Shown here: one piece after another, positions 12,554 to 25,890 of the stretch | Layout: each line of letters opens with the position of its first letter | How positions within the stretch are numbered: the stretch's first letter is position 1 | NCBI GenBank assembly: GCA_015847255.1 | Contig: JADLZK010005511.1 | Coordinates: 434,001 to 498,000, forward strand | Direction: 5' to 3' | Length of the DNA: 64,000 nt | From: Hyparrhenia diplandra | Lineage: Eukaryota; Streptophyta; Magnoliopsida; Poales; Poaceae | Translations under genes and position numbers: made by a program | The notes under the pieces: generated by a model | What the model was told of the DNA's origin: nothing | The model's input: the letters and a program-made list of their open reading frames with translations, nothing else | The model's database searches: none

Positions 12554-13036
12554 TTAATTTCCAGCAACACGGAAACTAAAGGCTCTGTCACTTGGATTAC
12601 TGACCTCGGAGAGGCCGACCACCCGTTGAATAGCTGATGAGGAAGAGCCGTGCCGCCGCACGCCACCTGTTCGTCGGAGAGCCTCTGAAGCGCCGGCTAG
12701 AGCGCGCCAACGGAGTCGACGAGGCAGCGGCGGCAGTAGTCCCGCACCACCCTGGCGATGAGGATGCAATGCTGCGTAGGTTCCCATGACCCCGCGGGCG
12801 CACGAGAGAGAGGAGGGTGCCTTTTTGGTCAGGGGTTGGAGCTGAGGCTGGGGTGAGCTAGTGGGGGCGGGCTTGGTGCTGCTGCTGCACCTACGGAGGA
12901 GGCCCGAGGCTAGGGTTGGGATAGGTGTGAATGCGAGTGGGAAAGAGGGAGGTGGATGGGGTGGAGAGCGGTGGCGGCGGCCATGGGAGCCGGCCAGACC
13001 AGCAGTGGAAGGGAGGACGACAGGGGTGTACGTCAC
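12554..13036 (-). pseudogene. GC-rich exon-like segment, copy A
   Basis: A GC-rich minus-strand frame rich in Pro, Ser, Arg and Ala resembles a grass first exon with a transit-peptide-like start (SHGRRHRSPPHPPPSF). A near copy lies at 23971-24524. Shared stretches in different frames (RSSRRFRGSPTNRW and ALQRISDEQVV-like) show that both derive from one source and have shifted frames since. I do not recognise the parent gene. It is best read as a duplicated gene fragment carried with the NLR block. Confidence 0.5.
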
Positions 13037-13079
13037 TTACATGATGGTCCCACCTAAAAGAAGGTGGTTCAGTACTTTT

Positions 13080-13230
13080 AGTCTTAGATCTGTTCGGCTG
13101 ATTAGCCGGCTGATTTTGTATAATTGTATTCTCTCCGATGCGTCATGGCGCGTCGTTATAACTTTCAACTTATTTTGTCTTAATACAAAAGACACGTAAA
13201 ACTTTTACGTGTTCAAGAAAAAAAAACCTT
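13080..13230 (+). mobile_element. Possible truncated LINE 3' end
   Basis: The stretch ends in a GTGTTCAAGAAAAAAAAA-type tail, as many grass LINE 3' ends do. It is absent from the homologous position near 24560, so it looks inserted. No reverse transcriptase and no clear target duplication can be seen, so the class is uncertain. Confidence 0.35.
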
Positions 13231-14205
13231 AAACATGCAAGTCATAGAAATGTTGACGTCAATGACTAGTCATGCCTTTTTAGCCAAGATGATTAAGATA
13301 AATTGGTGTTTTGACAACCGCATCATTATATTTACGGTGCATTCCCAAAATAATGAATAAGAAATAAGTTCATTCTCGAGTCTGCTAACTCTTCGACACC
13401 TTCTAAATGCTTTGCTATAGTACAAGATATTCTTGTATAAGTAACTGACGCCAAGGTATAATGCTCCATATAGCTAGAAAAGAAGCCAAGTGCATATACT
13501 CATGTTATTACCAACGAAAAAGAACATAACATTTGCCAATTTCCTACGGGGCGCAGCCTAAAGATACTAATATATCCTTTAAAACAACCATATTGTAATG
13601 CCATAGCAGTAACCTTTTAGGCTAATCACACCCATTATATTCCATTCATTCAATAAGATTATTCATAAACATACTGCTGAATGGAACTTAAAGTTTTGGG
13701 TCTACCCCAACAGAAAGCATCGACAGATGAAAATAGCTATGCTCTGCAAAACGAGAAGCGTCTGACAAGCTTATTACAAACCAGGAGATGCCTCACCCGT
13801 GAAGGACACCAAGCCAATATCTTAGGACCGACCTGAGATTAAACAGGAACGACATGAAGGAGCAAATGAAATCACAACAGTGTTTGCGCTTAATTCACAA
13901 AACGATTTACAAATTTGTATTGACAAACAATCTATTATGCAATCTGGATCCATACAGCATTCAGGCACTTCCCTTGCTGATGGGCAGATGTCCTGTGGCT
14001 TTCTCGATTGCTCAATATATGTCCACCAACTGGCTGAACTGAACAAAGCAGACCAACAAAGGCAGTAGCAACCTGACAAAAATGATATCAATGAGACATT
14101 TAATTAGGAATGGCAGTGTGTTCTGGCCGGTCCAATAAACAAGAAGCAGCGTAAAAACCATACCTTGTACGTGATCTCCTGAAATAGCAGATAGGATCCA
14201 AGCCT
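13231..14205. other. Duplicated spacer upstream of the NLR3 3' end
   Basis: No gene is seen. From about 13370 to 14140 this sequence is collinear with 24885-26940, minus the two insertions there. It therefore supplies the empty sites for the Tourist-like MITE (near 13440) and the Pack-MULE (near 14100). Confidence 0.7.
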
Positions 14206-17013
14206 TCAGCCAGCGATTGCATTCCCTTCTCTGGTTACAATTCTTCGCAAAAAGTTTTCCCCAGTTACTCTGAAACCAACCAATCTAATGTGGCAAATCT
14301 TCATTAGCTCTTCATTGCATTCATTTGCTTCACCTTCCTGCCTAAGGATCTTCATAAGCTCATTAGCAGCATCTACCAAATATAATTCATCAAGTGTCGT
14401 AAGGTACTCAATGCCACGAGGGAGGCGCTTCAATTCTGGGCACCCTACAAACTCCAGCTTAACAAGACTACCCAGTGCATCTTCTTCTATTTCTACTTGG
14501 CTGAGTTGCGGAGCACCCCATATATGTAGTTCTCTCAGACTAGGAAATGACTGTACAGAGAAGCATAATGTCTTCCCATTGTAAGCCATTGAAAGGTCAA
14601 GAAAGCATAAATTACGCAACACCATGAGGCTGGGAAATGAGTTCTCATCAAGTTTGGAGAACATCAGCCCTAGATGAGTGAGATAGTTAAGGTGCAACCA
14701 GGAAGAGAGAATCTTAGGCATTCTTTTTCTTTTCCAGCTGCCCTGTCAATTCAAGTTTACTAAGAGTTTCTCGGTAAACTGAGTTGTTCCAATGGCAGCA
14801 CTTCATTTTCATTTGACATAGTAATTGTCAAATGCACAAGATTGCACATGTTCAGGACAGCACTACGCAAGATTAACGAGTGCTCACTTGTCACATCGTC
14901 AACTGAAAATGTTCGTAAGTCGGTCAAAGCTGTAACATCACGTAGAGAGTCTCGAGCAAGCTTTAACCTTGTGCAGAGTATGAAGTCCTGTCAAGTTCTT
15001 TATTAGGCCCCTAGGCACCTTTACTCCAATGTAACGCCGAGAAAGATCCTTCACCGACCGGTGCAGATGCATATAGGTACCTAAGCTTGCTCGGTTTTGC
15101 TACATCGTTTGGTAAAGATAGTAGACGAGTCCTTGCAGCATCCAGTACTTCTAAGTTTTGCAATCTTCCAACGGCCTCGGGTAGAATATCAACTTGAGTA
15201 TGTCGAAGACCCAAGAAACGCAGATTAAATAAGTGAAGACCTCATTAGGTAGCATCTTGATTTTAGTACCTTGCAGATCCAATGTTGACAACAATGTTGA
15301 GGTTGTAAGGATAGACCTCAACAAATTGATGTCGCGAGAACTTGCAAAAACATAGATTGCACGGAGATTTGTCGCACTGGATGGATTCAATGCCACATTG
15401 GTGCAATTTATTGATAGTCTACGTGTCCCATCTACCGTAAGTGTCCCGAACCATCATAAATATTACCAAAACATTCTTTTGCTGCTTTGTCAAGGGCAAG
15501 ACGGCGGATAACATCATGCATTCGGCAACATTTCACTCGCCCAAATGCATTTCTCCTCACAACTTGCAAAAAGAGGCTTCGGTTTACAAGATCATTCAAG
15601 TACCCCTCTCGCCACTTGTTCTAGTATTTTTTGTTCTCCGTTTCCTTGATGAATCCGAAGTAATCCATTGCCTAATTAATCTTCGCCGCATCAGTCCATA
15701 ATCCTCTGGAAATATTGCACAATGTAAGAAGCAATTCTTTAGTTCATATGGAAGGTCCTCCAAGCTGACTTTTAGAACACTATTAACACCGTGCATCACA
15801 TTATGAGTCGATTTGCAATTCTAACTCCTTGTACACAATATCCCATTCAGAGTATATCAGTGGTTTGAAAGACAATAGACGCCCTATGCATGCAATGGCA
15901 ATAGGCAAGCCTTCACACTTTTGTAAGAACTTTGCAACCAAATCTCGTAACTCCGACGGGCACATTTTGTCATCACTATTCTCGAAAAGTCGCTTTGCGT
16001 AATAACTCCCAAGAGTGCTCATCTCCTAGAGGTTCCGGCTCAATTCTGCAATTGCTAGTTGCCAATGATGCAACTTCAAAATTTCTTGATGTGAGGACAA
16101 TCCGGCCGGTACAATTAGTTGGAAAGACTCCCATGATATTGTTAATCCATACATCCTTTTTCCCAAACATCATCTAGAACCAAAATATACGTTTTACCTT
16201 CAAGATGTTTCCGGATGATCTCAACTAATCCTCTAATTTCCATATTAGTAGCATCAGTTATGATGCCAAACTCTCTTGCGATGCTCTTTAGAAGGTCTTC
16301 AACGTGGTAACTCTTTGACACGATTACCCGGGCTGCAACTTGAAAATCTAGTTTCACAATCTTGTAGACATGGTCAACTAAAGTAGTTTTACCTATGCCA
16401 CCCATTCCCCACACTGTGGCTATTTTGTAGTTCTTTTCTTTCAGATCACCCACTAGCCACTGTTTGAGCTTGGTTGCATTATGTTCAATGCCCACTAAAT
16501 CCTCTTCCCTTGCAAAAAAGAAATTTTGATTGGTGGATCTTGCAAGATGGTCACTGTTCCCAGCGCGTCCCTGCATTCCTGGGATGACATAACGAGCCCT
16601 CCTTTTTGCAGCTTCTTCAAGCTCCGCATTGATATCATGAAGCTTGTGAGCCAGATGGTGCCAAGCCTTGACATGCTTGATCCTCCTCGTCATGTTGCCC
16701 GCCAATCCTCCATGCCCGCGTCATCCCGTAGCTTGTACATGAACTCATCGACAACATCCTCAATCTGGAAAGATAGTTTCCGGACCTTGTTGTTGAAGAT
16801 GCCAGTGGTCTTGTCGGTATCCTTTAACTTTCTCGACTCATGCAGGTAGGCCTCCATGCTCTCTAGCTCCTCCTTGGCTTTCCTGATCTCACCAAAGAGA
16901 CCCTTGAGAGCAGAAGCTTCCTTGGAATGCTGAGATGCACCATAGTCTATTGCCTGGTTCGCCAAGGCCACACCGAGCTTGCCCATGAGCATTCCCACAA
17001 CAGCCCCTGCCAT
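14206..17013 (-). pseudogene. NLR3: RPM1-like CC-NB-LRR pseudogene
   Basis: A CC-NB-LRR gene starts at 17013 with MAGAVVGMLMGKLGVAL and ends at 14206 with GNAIAG. The CC domain runs to a frame break near 16700. The P-loop GMGGIGKTT is near 16400, kinase-2 LVLDDVW near 16170, GLPIA near 15910, then LRRs. The gene is split by frame changes near 16700, 16160, 16015, 15800, 15600, 15400-15450, 15210 and 14740-15010. Its overall length matches intact family members, so it decayed mainly through small indels rather than large deletions or insertions. Confidence 0.9.
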
Positions 17014-18000
17014 GGTGGTTGTGTCGACTTCCTAGAGTGCTGAGAATCACAGGTGTCAGCTGGCTGCCATACCTAAATTTCAGAAATCAGTTCAATTTTC
17101 ATAGCTAGCTTCTAGTGGAAAATCTGGACATTAATAGCAAAGATTCCAAACTTTATTTTGAACTGCTGAAATTAGGTGGCGGGTACCTGAATAGAAGATG
17201 CAAACAAGTACGTGTTGATAGTATGCTTCAAGCCTTGATCTAGTCAGAGGAGGTATGCCCGCCAGAGCAGCAACTAATAAAGTGGTTCTTCTTTTACTCG
17301 TTGAACAGAGGAGACACGTGGAAAAAAAAACCCCTTCAACCTGTACATGCGTGAATTTCACAAATCTTGTCAATTTCCGGAACTTGTTTTCAGCTTAAGA
17401 ATCTGGACATGCAAATGGGTACTGAACTTTGACACAGGATAATAGCTGAATATAAGCCAGAAAGAAAGCATGAATGGTTGTAGGTCAGTGTTGTTTGTTG
17501 CATCCATAGTCAAGATGGAAGCCTCGATGGAGTGGGAGGAGTTGCATATCTGGCAAGCAATGACTAGGAAAAAGAGGAAGCTGAAGCTTCCAGCGGCTTG
17601 GTGGAATGGAGATGAGGAAAAATCTCTTGCTGGTTGAACAATCAGTGCACTAGATGCGCTCCTGCAACATCGAATTTAGTCCAGTTTGTGGAGTTTGTTT
17701 TCTGGTCAACAATCTTAACCTTGGAACCAAAACTGAACAATCTTTGAACTGGTTAAATTTGATACCTGAACAAGCTGTGAATCTAGGAAACAAGCATGCA
17801 CTGCAGATCGATTTGGTGTTGCTGAATCCAATTTCAACCTTACTCTTCGGAGCCATGGAGTTGTGTTATGCGAGAGGACGCTGCATGAGGCCCTTGAACA
17901 GGGAACAAAAAGAGATAATTGCAGCTTCGTGGGAAGTGTCTTCACAATGTTGATTAATTATCCTCTTGTCCTTTGCGCTGATTGACTTGGGTAACCAGCA
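17014..18000 (-). promoter_or_regulatory. NLR3 upstream leader modules
   Basis: The three-module layout is again present. Donor-like ACCTGAA blocks (plus-strand spelling) lie near 17185 and 17764. The middle one near 17448 reads AGCTGAA, so the minus-strand GT would be lost. Later flank is shared with the other leaders, including a TGCAGATCGATTTGGTGTTG-type stretch. Confidence 0.4.
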
Positions 18001-19351
18001 GCAGAGAAATGAGTGAGATGAAGGAGAAACCAATGGCACAGGATTTATTTAAGGGTCAGGTGATAGGATACAAGCCTTTATTTTACTACTGATTGTTCTT
18101 GTATCCTTTCGCCTTACATTTTCTTAGTAAGTAACAAGTGGATGAGATCATTGTTTTTCAATGGATCATTGGTCATGACAGTTCATGCTAGCTTTGGTGC
18201 ATTTGTATGGTTGATATTATAGTATTAATATTGTTCGTTCATCACAAAGTAACAAGTGGGCTATGTACATTATACAAGAAGGCAGCAGCCAACTATTAGG
18301 ACAAATAAATGGGCTAGTAAAAAAAGGTCTACAGATAGCATAAGAATGTGCAGTGTTTTAAAATTCTGAATCAGTGCAGTAGTAGACAAACTAGTCATTT
18401 CTTGTTTGGGAACATGGAGAAGAGAATACCAAATAGACTAGGCCCAAATACTCGAATTGTATCATCAAACCTATAATGTTAGCGTCAAATCAGGGCAGTG
18501 GCCGTCCATGTAAGAACTGCCTCAGCTTGCCCTTCGCAGCATACCAACTGCATGGACACATCCAATGGCTAAGAGAGCCTGCTGTTGGTCGCATATGAAT
18601 GTGATGTGATGTTCCCTGTCACTCTGTCAGGACGATCAGTCCGGCCTGCTAGGTATGCTTTCTAGCGTAATGGTTACTAGGCTATCTTGATGTCTAACTA
18701 GTTTCGCTAGTGTTTTGTCAAGAATTTCTAATAGGCTATTTACCACACTCTAGTCATCAACTGGTTCTTTCACCGTCCAAACACAAAGGAACACAACCCA
18801 TTCACACTGTGAATTGATGACTGGAGTCTGGATGAAAACATGAAACAAAACAGTTAATTTGAATGCACGAGACAAAAACATCACCAAAAGCTAAGTATAT
18901 TCAGCAGAACGTGAATATTTAAAAATCCTCAAGCAGTTTAATTTCAGACCTATAATGCCTCACTCACAAGTCAAGAGTCACAAGTGACAAACGACACCAA
19001 ACCAATTCATTTCGACCACTTAAATTACAGCATCGATGGAGCTTAATTTGCTTAAGTGTGCATTAACACTGTGTGTGTGTCCATACCGCAATCTGCACCC
19101 ATGACAAACGACACCAAACCAATTCATTTGCTGTACGCATGGCCTGTTCCTCCTTGATCGCTAGCTCAATACATATTTAGCATGACTGAACAAAGGAAGC
19201 AGTAACCTGAGGAAAATGAAGGCAACAAGACGTTTATAGGAGTGATACTGTCATATTGTGTTGCGACTGGCCTAATAAACAAGAAGCCACATAAAACCCA
19301 TACCTTGCACATGCACATGAACTTCGGAAATAGCAGCGGAGACCAAAGCCT
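18001..19351. other. Spacer between NLR4 and NLR3
   Basis: No gene is recognised. The start is shared with the spacers near 5200-5350 and 11560-11690. The site near 18230 is another empty target for the Helitron at 4714-5175. A short CAAACGACACCAAACCAATT stretch occurs twice, near 18987 and 19105. Confidence 0.5.
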
Positions 19352-22300
19352 TCAGCCAGCGAATTCACTCCCTTTTCTGGAAACAATTCTTCGCCAAAAC
19401 CTTTTTTCAGTGGATCCAATAAAAACCTCTCTAATGTGGCTAATCTTCATAAGTTCTTCATTGCTTTCATTTGCTTTATTTTCCTGCCTAAGTATCTCTA
19501 TAAGATCAACCGTAGCATCTACCAAACGTAATTCATCAAGGCCTGTAAGGTATTCAATGCCATGAGGGAGGCGCTTCAATTGTGGGCAGTCAAAAAACCG
19601 TAACTTAAGAAGGCTGCCCAGCGAATCTTTTTCTAGTTTCACTTGGTTGAGCTCAGGAGCACCCAATATTTGTAGTTCTCTCAGCCTTGGAAATGACTGT
19701 GCAGAAAAGCATAATATCTTTCCATCGTATGCCCTAGAAAGCTCAAGAAAGCATAGATTATGCAACACCATGAGGCTAGGAAATGAGTTGTCATCAAGTT
19801 TGGAAAATACCAGAGTCAGTTTATTGAGGTTGTTAAGATGCAACAAGGATGAAAGAACATGAGGCATCCGTTCCTTCTCCAGCTGCCCTGCCAGTACAAG
19901 TTTATATAGAGTTCCAGGAAAATGAAGTTCTTCCAATGGCAATATTTCATTTTCATTCAATGTCAAAATTGTCAAATGCACAAGTTTGCTCATGTTCAGG
20001 AGAGCACTGCACAATATTAATGAGTGTTCACTTGTCACATCCTCAACTGCAAATGTTCGTAACTCTGTCATAGCTGCAACATCACATAGGGTCTCTAAGC
20101 TAGCTTTAACGGTTTGCAGAGCATGCAGTCCAGTCAAGTTCTTCATACCCCTTGGCACCTTTACTCCATGATGATATGAGTAAGTTCCTTCAGTAACCTT
20201 TACAGTTGCATATAGGTATCTAAGCTTCTTCAGCTTTGCTACACCCTTTGGTAAAGATGCCAGGCAAGTAGACCATGTATCAAGTACTTCTAAGTTTTGC
20301 AATCTTCCAACAGCCTCCGGTAGGATCTTGATTCTAGTGTCCCCAAGACCCGAGAAGCGTAGATTAAACAAACTGAAAACCTCACTTGGAATGATTTTGA
20401 TTCTAGTTCCTTGCAGATCCAACGTTGACAACAACATTGAAGACAAAAGGATAGGCCTCAAAGCAAATCCAGATAAACAGGATGTGCAAAAACATAGATT
20501 GCACGGAGATGTGTCACACCAGATTGATTCGGTGGCACAATATTGGTGCTCAATTGACAATCGGCGTGTTTCAAGTACCGAAAATGTTCCATGGCCCTCA
20601 TAAACTTTACCAAAGCATTCTTTTGCTGCTTTGTCAAGGGCAAGTTGGCAGATAACATCATGCATTCGGCAACATTTCACTCGCCCGGACTCATTCTTCG
20701 TCACAATCTGTAGTAGGCTTCGGTTTACAAGATCACTCAAGTAGGCTTCTCCTACTTGTTCTAGTGTTTTATTCCCTTTTTCCTTGATGAATCTAGAACT
20801 AATCCAATGCCTAATTAACCTTCGCCTCTTCAATTCATAATCCTCTAGAAATAATGCACAATGTAAGAAGCAATTCTTTTAGTTCATATGGAAGGTCTTC
20901 CAAGCTGACTTTTAGAATAACATCGACACCTTGGATCACATTAATGGTTGACTCCAATTCTAACTCCTTGTACACTCTATCCCATTCAGAGTATGTTGGT
21001 TGTTTGACGGACAATAGACGCCCTATGCGTGCAATTGCAATAGGCAAGCCTTCACATTTTTGCAGGAACTTTAATGCCAAGTCCTGTAACTCTGAAGGGT
21101 AGCTTCGTGATCACTATTCTGGAAGGCTACTTTGCAGAATAACTTCAAAGAGTCCTTATCTCCTAGAGGTTCCAGTTCAATTGTGCAATTACTAGTTGCC
21201 AATGATGCAACCTCAAGCTTTTCTTGATGTGAGAACAAATCGTTTGGTACAATTAGTTGGAAAGACATCCATAATATTAATCCATACATCTTTTTCCCAT
21301 ACATCATCAAGAACCAAGATATACCTTTTACCTTCAAGATGTTTCCGGATGTTCTCAACTAAGCTTCTAATTTCCATGTTAGTAGCATCACTTGAAATGC
21401 CAAACTCTCTAGCAATCCTCTTCAGCAAATCTTCAACTTGATAACTCTTCGACACAGTTACCCAAGCAAGTAGCATCAAAATCCAGCCACGTCTTGTAGA
21501 CATGATCAACCAAAGTAGTTTTACCTACACCACCCATACCCCAAACTGTGGCTATTTTGTGGTTCTTTTCTTCTAGATCCCCTACTAGCCACTGCTTGAG
21601 CATGGTTGCACTATCTTCAATACCGACTACATCCTCTTCTCTTGCAAAACAGAAATTTTGATTGGTGGATCTTGTAGAAACACCGCACACCCTCAATTAG
21701 GGGGGGTGACCTTCATTATATAGCCTAATAGGCTAGGGTTACAATATACAAGGCCAATGGGCCGTACGCCCAATATGGGCTGTCACAATTACATTCTAAC
21801 ACCCTCCCTCAGTCTAAGCGGGAGTGTCACGAACACAAAGACTGGACCTAAAGTCAATGAACAACTGTGCATGGTAACCCTTTGGTCATAATGTCCGCGA
21901 ACTGATGAGACGATGGAACATGGAGCACCCGAACCTGTCCCAAAGCAACCTTCTCACGGACAAAGTGAATGTCTATCTCAATGTGCTTCGTGCGACGATG
22001 ATGAACTGGGTTACAATATACAAGGCCAATGGGCCGTACGCCCAATATGGGCTGTCACAATTACATTCTAACAGATCTGCCATGATAGTCACTGCTCCCA
22101 GCGTGTCCCTGCATTCCTGGGATGACATAACGGACCTTCCTTTTTGCAGCTTCTTCAAGCTCAACATTGATATCACAGAGCCTGTGAGCTAGACGGCGCC
22201 AAACCTTGAGATGCTTGATCCTCTTCTTCATCTTTGCTGTAAATCCTCCATGTTTGTCATCCTCAAGCTTGTACATGAACTCATCAACAACATCCTCGAT

Positions 22301-22550
22301 CTGGAAAGATAGTTCCCGGACCTTATTGATGAAGATGCATGTAGTATCATTGGTATCTTTAAACTTCTCTGATTCACATAGGTAGGCTTTCATGCTCTCC
22401 AGCTCATCCTTGGCTTTTATGGATCTCGCCAAAGAGACCCTTGAGAGCAGAAGCCTCTTTGCCAAGCAGGGATGAACCATAAGTTCCTGCCTGGTTCGCC
22501 AAGGCCGCACCAAGCTTGCCGATCAGCACTCCCACAACAGCCTCGGCCAT
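19352..22550 (-). pseudogene. NLR4: RPM1-like CC-NB-LRR pseudogene with Copia remnant
   Basis: The start at 22550 gives MAEAVVGVLIGKLGAAL. The stop at 19352 follows GSEFAG. The C-terminal half from MKRRRLIRHW to the end is one open frame of 493 residues (19352-20833), containing the MHDV motif and LRRs. Upstream, indels break the frame near 22418, 21480, 21215, 21110 and 20878, where one extra T sits in a T run. The P-loop GMGGVGKTT is near 21540 and LVLDDVW near 21315. A 401-bp Copia remnant sits between the CC and NB domains at 21673-22073. The 5' half is very close to NLR2, while the 3' half is less so. Confidence 0.9.
21673..22073 (-). mobile_element. Internally deleted Copia retrotransposon, 401 bp
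   Basis: The element lies inside NLR4 with a 5-bp target duplication GATCT (21668-21672 and 22074-22078). NLR2 and NLR5 have an uninterrupted GGATCTGCC at this point. Read on the minus strand, it has a truncated 5' LTR (22073 to about 22010), then the end of the Copia RNase H domain (HRRTKHIEIDIHFV, ADIMTKGLP), a purine tract, and a 3' LTR of about 135 bp (21807-21673) starting TGTTAGAATG. The LTR joins RNase H at a shared AACCC, which suggests deletion of most of the element through short homology. Confidence 0.88.
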
Positions 22551-23300
22551 GGCGGTTGTGTTGACTTCCTTGAGTGCTCAGAATCACAGGTGTGCACACG
22601 TGCCTGCCATATCCAAATTTCAAAAACCATTTTAGTTCTCGGAGGTAGCTTTATTTGAACTGGATAATCTGAACCTCCAGAGTAAGATTTAGAACTGTAC
22701 TTTGAACTGGTGAAAGTAGGTGGTCGGTTACCTGATTAGGAGATGAAAACAGGTAAGTGATAGTATGCTTCAACGAGTCAGAGGAGGTACGCCCAGCGAG
22801 AATCAACTTAAAGCTGTACACGAATAAAATTTACAAATCAAGTCAATTTCCAGAACTTTCTAGACATGCATATGGGCGATCGGACCCAACAAACTTTGAA
22901 CAAGTGAAATCTGAGAGAGGATAATACCTGAATATAAGTCTACAAGGCCAGGGGATGATGACTGGTGACACAACTGCAGGAGAGATAGAAAGAGAAGAAG
23001 CTGAATCTTGCAGCTTTGTGAATTTAGGAGACGAGGAAACATCTCCTTCAACATCGAATCTGATCCAGTTTTTAGAGCTTGTTTTCAGGTCAACAATATG
23101 AAAGTTGAAACCGAAATTGAACAAACTGTGAATTGGTGAATTTGATACCTCAACAAACTGTGAAGCTAGGAAACAGATGGATTTGCTGTTGCTGAATCCA
23201 ATGTCAACCTCTCCACAGAGTGGTTGTATTTTGCGAGCAAAGATGATGCAAGAAGCCCTAGAACAGCGACCAGGAAGACATGTTCACAGAGTAACAACCA
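22551..23300 (-). promoter_or_regulatory. NLR4 upstream leader modules
   Basis: This leader is very similar to the NLR2 leader at 10297 onward. Donor-like blocks lie near 22732 and 22927. The third, near 23146, reads ACCTCAAC, so the CAG preceding GT is changed to GAG. The region is shorter than in NLR2 because of deletions after 22860 and 22940. Confidence 0.4.
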
Positions 23301-23970
23301 ACAAGTGGGCTATGTATAATATAACAATTATTGTTTACAACCAATTATTGTTTACAACCAACACGTGGGTTGTTTACAACCAATTATTGTTGGAACAAGT
23401 GGGCTAGTCCTCAAACAGAAAAGTCTACAGATTGCATGAGTATGCAGTGTTAAAAAATCTTAATCGATGCAGTAGTTGACAAACTAGTCATTTCTTCTTT
23501 TTGGAAAAAAAAAGAGGAACACTAGATGCTGGAATAAATTAACTGTGACGTGAAGTCAAATCAAACTGTGCCAAATAGACATAACTGTTGAGTGTACAAC
23601 CTGTTAGAAAATTGGTCCTTTGCTTCACTGGAAGAAAGAGAAAAAAAGAAAAGACACGGCACAAGTGCTGAATACCAAATAGCAAATAGCCTGGGCCCAA
23701 ATACTCCAAATGTATCAATCGTATTAGCATGTCTCAGGACCCACCCTGTATTGATTTGATCTCCCTCGAGGCCAGTCACCATCATGGCAGGCTAGCAGCC
23801 CATGTAACAACTGCCTTAGTCTTCCCCTTATGGCACTCCAACCAAACAGATGTAAATGGCAAAACTTGCTCTGCCAAGAGAACCGAGCAACACACTGAAG
23901 CTTGCTCTGTTTTTCCGACAAAACAGAGCATACGTTTATAGATTTACTTACTAATAGTGTGTTACCATTA

Positions 23971-24524
23971 CTAATAGTGTTTTACCATTACCACTGCCTC
24001 GCCCGCCAGCACCACAGCAAACACCTCTGGAGCGAACACGGTGGGAGACGAACTGCGTCTACACATAAACGTGCACGTAATCCACATCAGACAAGGCGAA
24101 CGAATGAGAACCATTAGCAAAAGCTGTATCGATAAACCGTTCGCTGGTGAGGAAGTGACGCACACCACCTGTTCGTCGGAGATCCTCTGAAGCGCCGGCT
24201 CGAGCGCGCCAACGGAATCGGCGAGGCGGCGGTGGCCGTAGTCCCGCACGACCCAGGCGATGAGGATGCAATGCTGCATAGGTTCCTCCATGACCCGGCG
24301 GCCGTAGGCGACAGAGGAGGGTGCCTTTTTGGTCTAGGGCTGGGGCGAACTAGTGGGAGTGGGACTGGTGCTGCACCTACGGAGGAGGCCCGAGGCCAGG
24401 GTTGGGATGGGTGGGAGTGGGAAGGAGCGAGGTGGATGGGGTGGAGAGCAGCGGCGGTGGCGGCGGCCATGGGAGCCGGCCAGAGCAGCAGTGGAAGGGA
24501 GGAAGACAGGGGTGAATACGTCAC
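23971..24524 (-). pseudogene. GC-rich exon-like segment, copy B
   Basis: This is the paralogue of the segment at 12554-13036, about 11.5 kb away. One frame starts MTYSPLSSSLPLLLWPAPMAAATAAA, resembling a plastid-targeting first exon. Another frame carries DSVGALEPALQRISDEQVV, which looks more like folded protein sequence. The two frames overlap, so either one is spurious or a frameshift joins them. I do not recognise the protein. Confidence 0.45.
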
Positions 24525-24940
24525 TTACATGCTGGTCCCACCTAAAAGGAAGGTGATTCATTTTTTTTTTTCACCTTTTTTGAGAAATCCACTTCAATTT
24601 TTGTGTCCTGCAACCGTTCAACACTGAAACATTCGGAAACTGAACTCAGCCGTTCAACACTGCAAGTTTTGAACCGGTGATATCAAGAGGCCCGGTAATG
24701 TTATCAAAATCGTGTGCAATCAAATCATTAGACTTTAAACATACAACTTTAGCTCATCTGCGAGTTTGAGCGTCTGCTGCGGTCCACATCAATGCCAGCG
24801 AGCAATGCAGCTTCCTCCGGCTTCAGGTTCGGTGGCGGGCGGCAGTTGCGGCTGGGTTCCGTTTGTATATGGTCCATGGGCAAACTCTTCGACACCTTCT
24901 AAATGCTTTGCTTTAGTACAGGATATTCTTGTATAACTAA

Positions 24941-25228
24941 GGCCCCGTTTGGATCAGATTTTGGATTCTCAAAATCTTGATTTTAGCTAGATTTCTAGAA
25001 TCTAGATTTTAGACAAAATCTGAATGTTGTGTTTGGGTACTTGGATTCTAGAAACAGATTTTATGGTTATAGGCATGTGGATGGGCAAAATCGGGTAGAA
25101 TCTGCTCTTGGGCTGATTCTGGATTTTTACAATGCTAGCCATCGATTCTAGAATCTAGGGCCTGTTTGGAAGCTACATAGATTTTTTTTCTCAAGGATTT
25201 TAGAATCGACTCGGATCGAAACGGCCCC
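24941..25228. mobile_element. Tourist-like MITE (PIF/Harbinger type), 288 bp
   Basis: Imperfect terminal inverted repeats (GGCCCCGTTTGGATC at the left, GGGGCCGTTTCGATC as the right end read inwards) are flanked by a 3-bp TAA duplication (24938-24940 and 25229-25231). The homologous spacer near 13440 has one TAA followed directly by CTGACGCC, which is the empty site. There is no coding capacity. TAA duplications and GGCC-type ends fit the PIF/Harbinger superfamily. Confidence 0.85.
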
Positions 25229-25890
25229 TAACTGACGCCAGGGTATGCTTTATATAGCTAGAAAAGAAGCCATATACTCATGTTATTACCAACGAAAAAG
25301 AACATAACATTTGCCAATTTCCTAAAGGGCGCAGCCTAAAGATACTAATATATATATCCTTTAAAACAACTATATTGTAATGGCATAGCAGTAACCTTTT
25401 AGGCTAATCACACCCATTATATTCCATTCATTCGATCAGATTATTCATAAACTTAATGCAGATTGGAACTTAAAGTTTTAATTCCACACCCAACAGAAAG
25501 TATCGACAGAAAAAAAGAGTTATGCTCTACAAAACGAAAAGCGTCTGACAAGCTTATTACAAACCAGGGAGATGCCTCACTGATGAAGGACACCAAGCCA
25601 ATATCTTAGGACCAGAGATTAAACAGGAACGACATGAAGAAGCAAATAAAATCACAACAGTGTTTGCGCTTAATTCGCAAAACGATTTACAAATTTGTAT
25701 TGACAATCTATTATGCAATCTGCATCCATACAGCATTCAGATACTTCCATTGCTGATGGGTGGATGTCCAGTGCTTCCTCGATTGCTACCTCAATACATG
25801 TCCACCAACTAGCTGAACTGAACGAAGCAGACCTAACAAAGGCAGTAGCAACCCGATGAAAATGATATCAACGAGACATTTAATTAGGAA

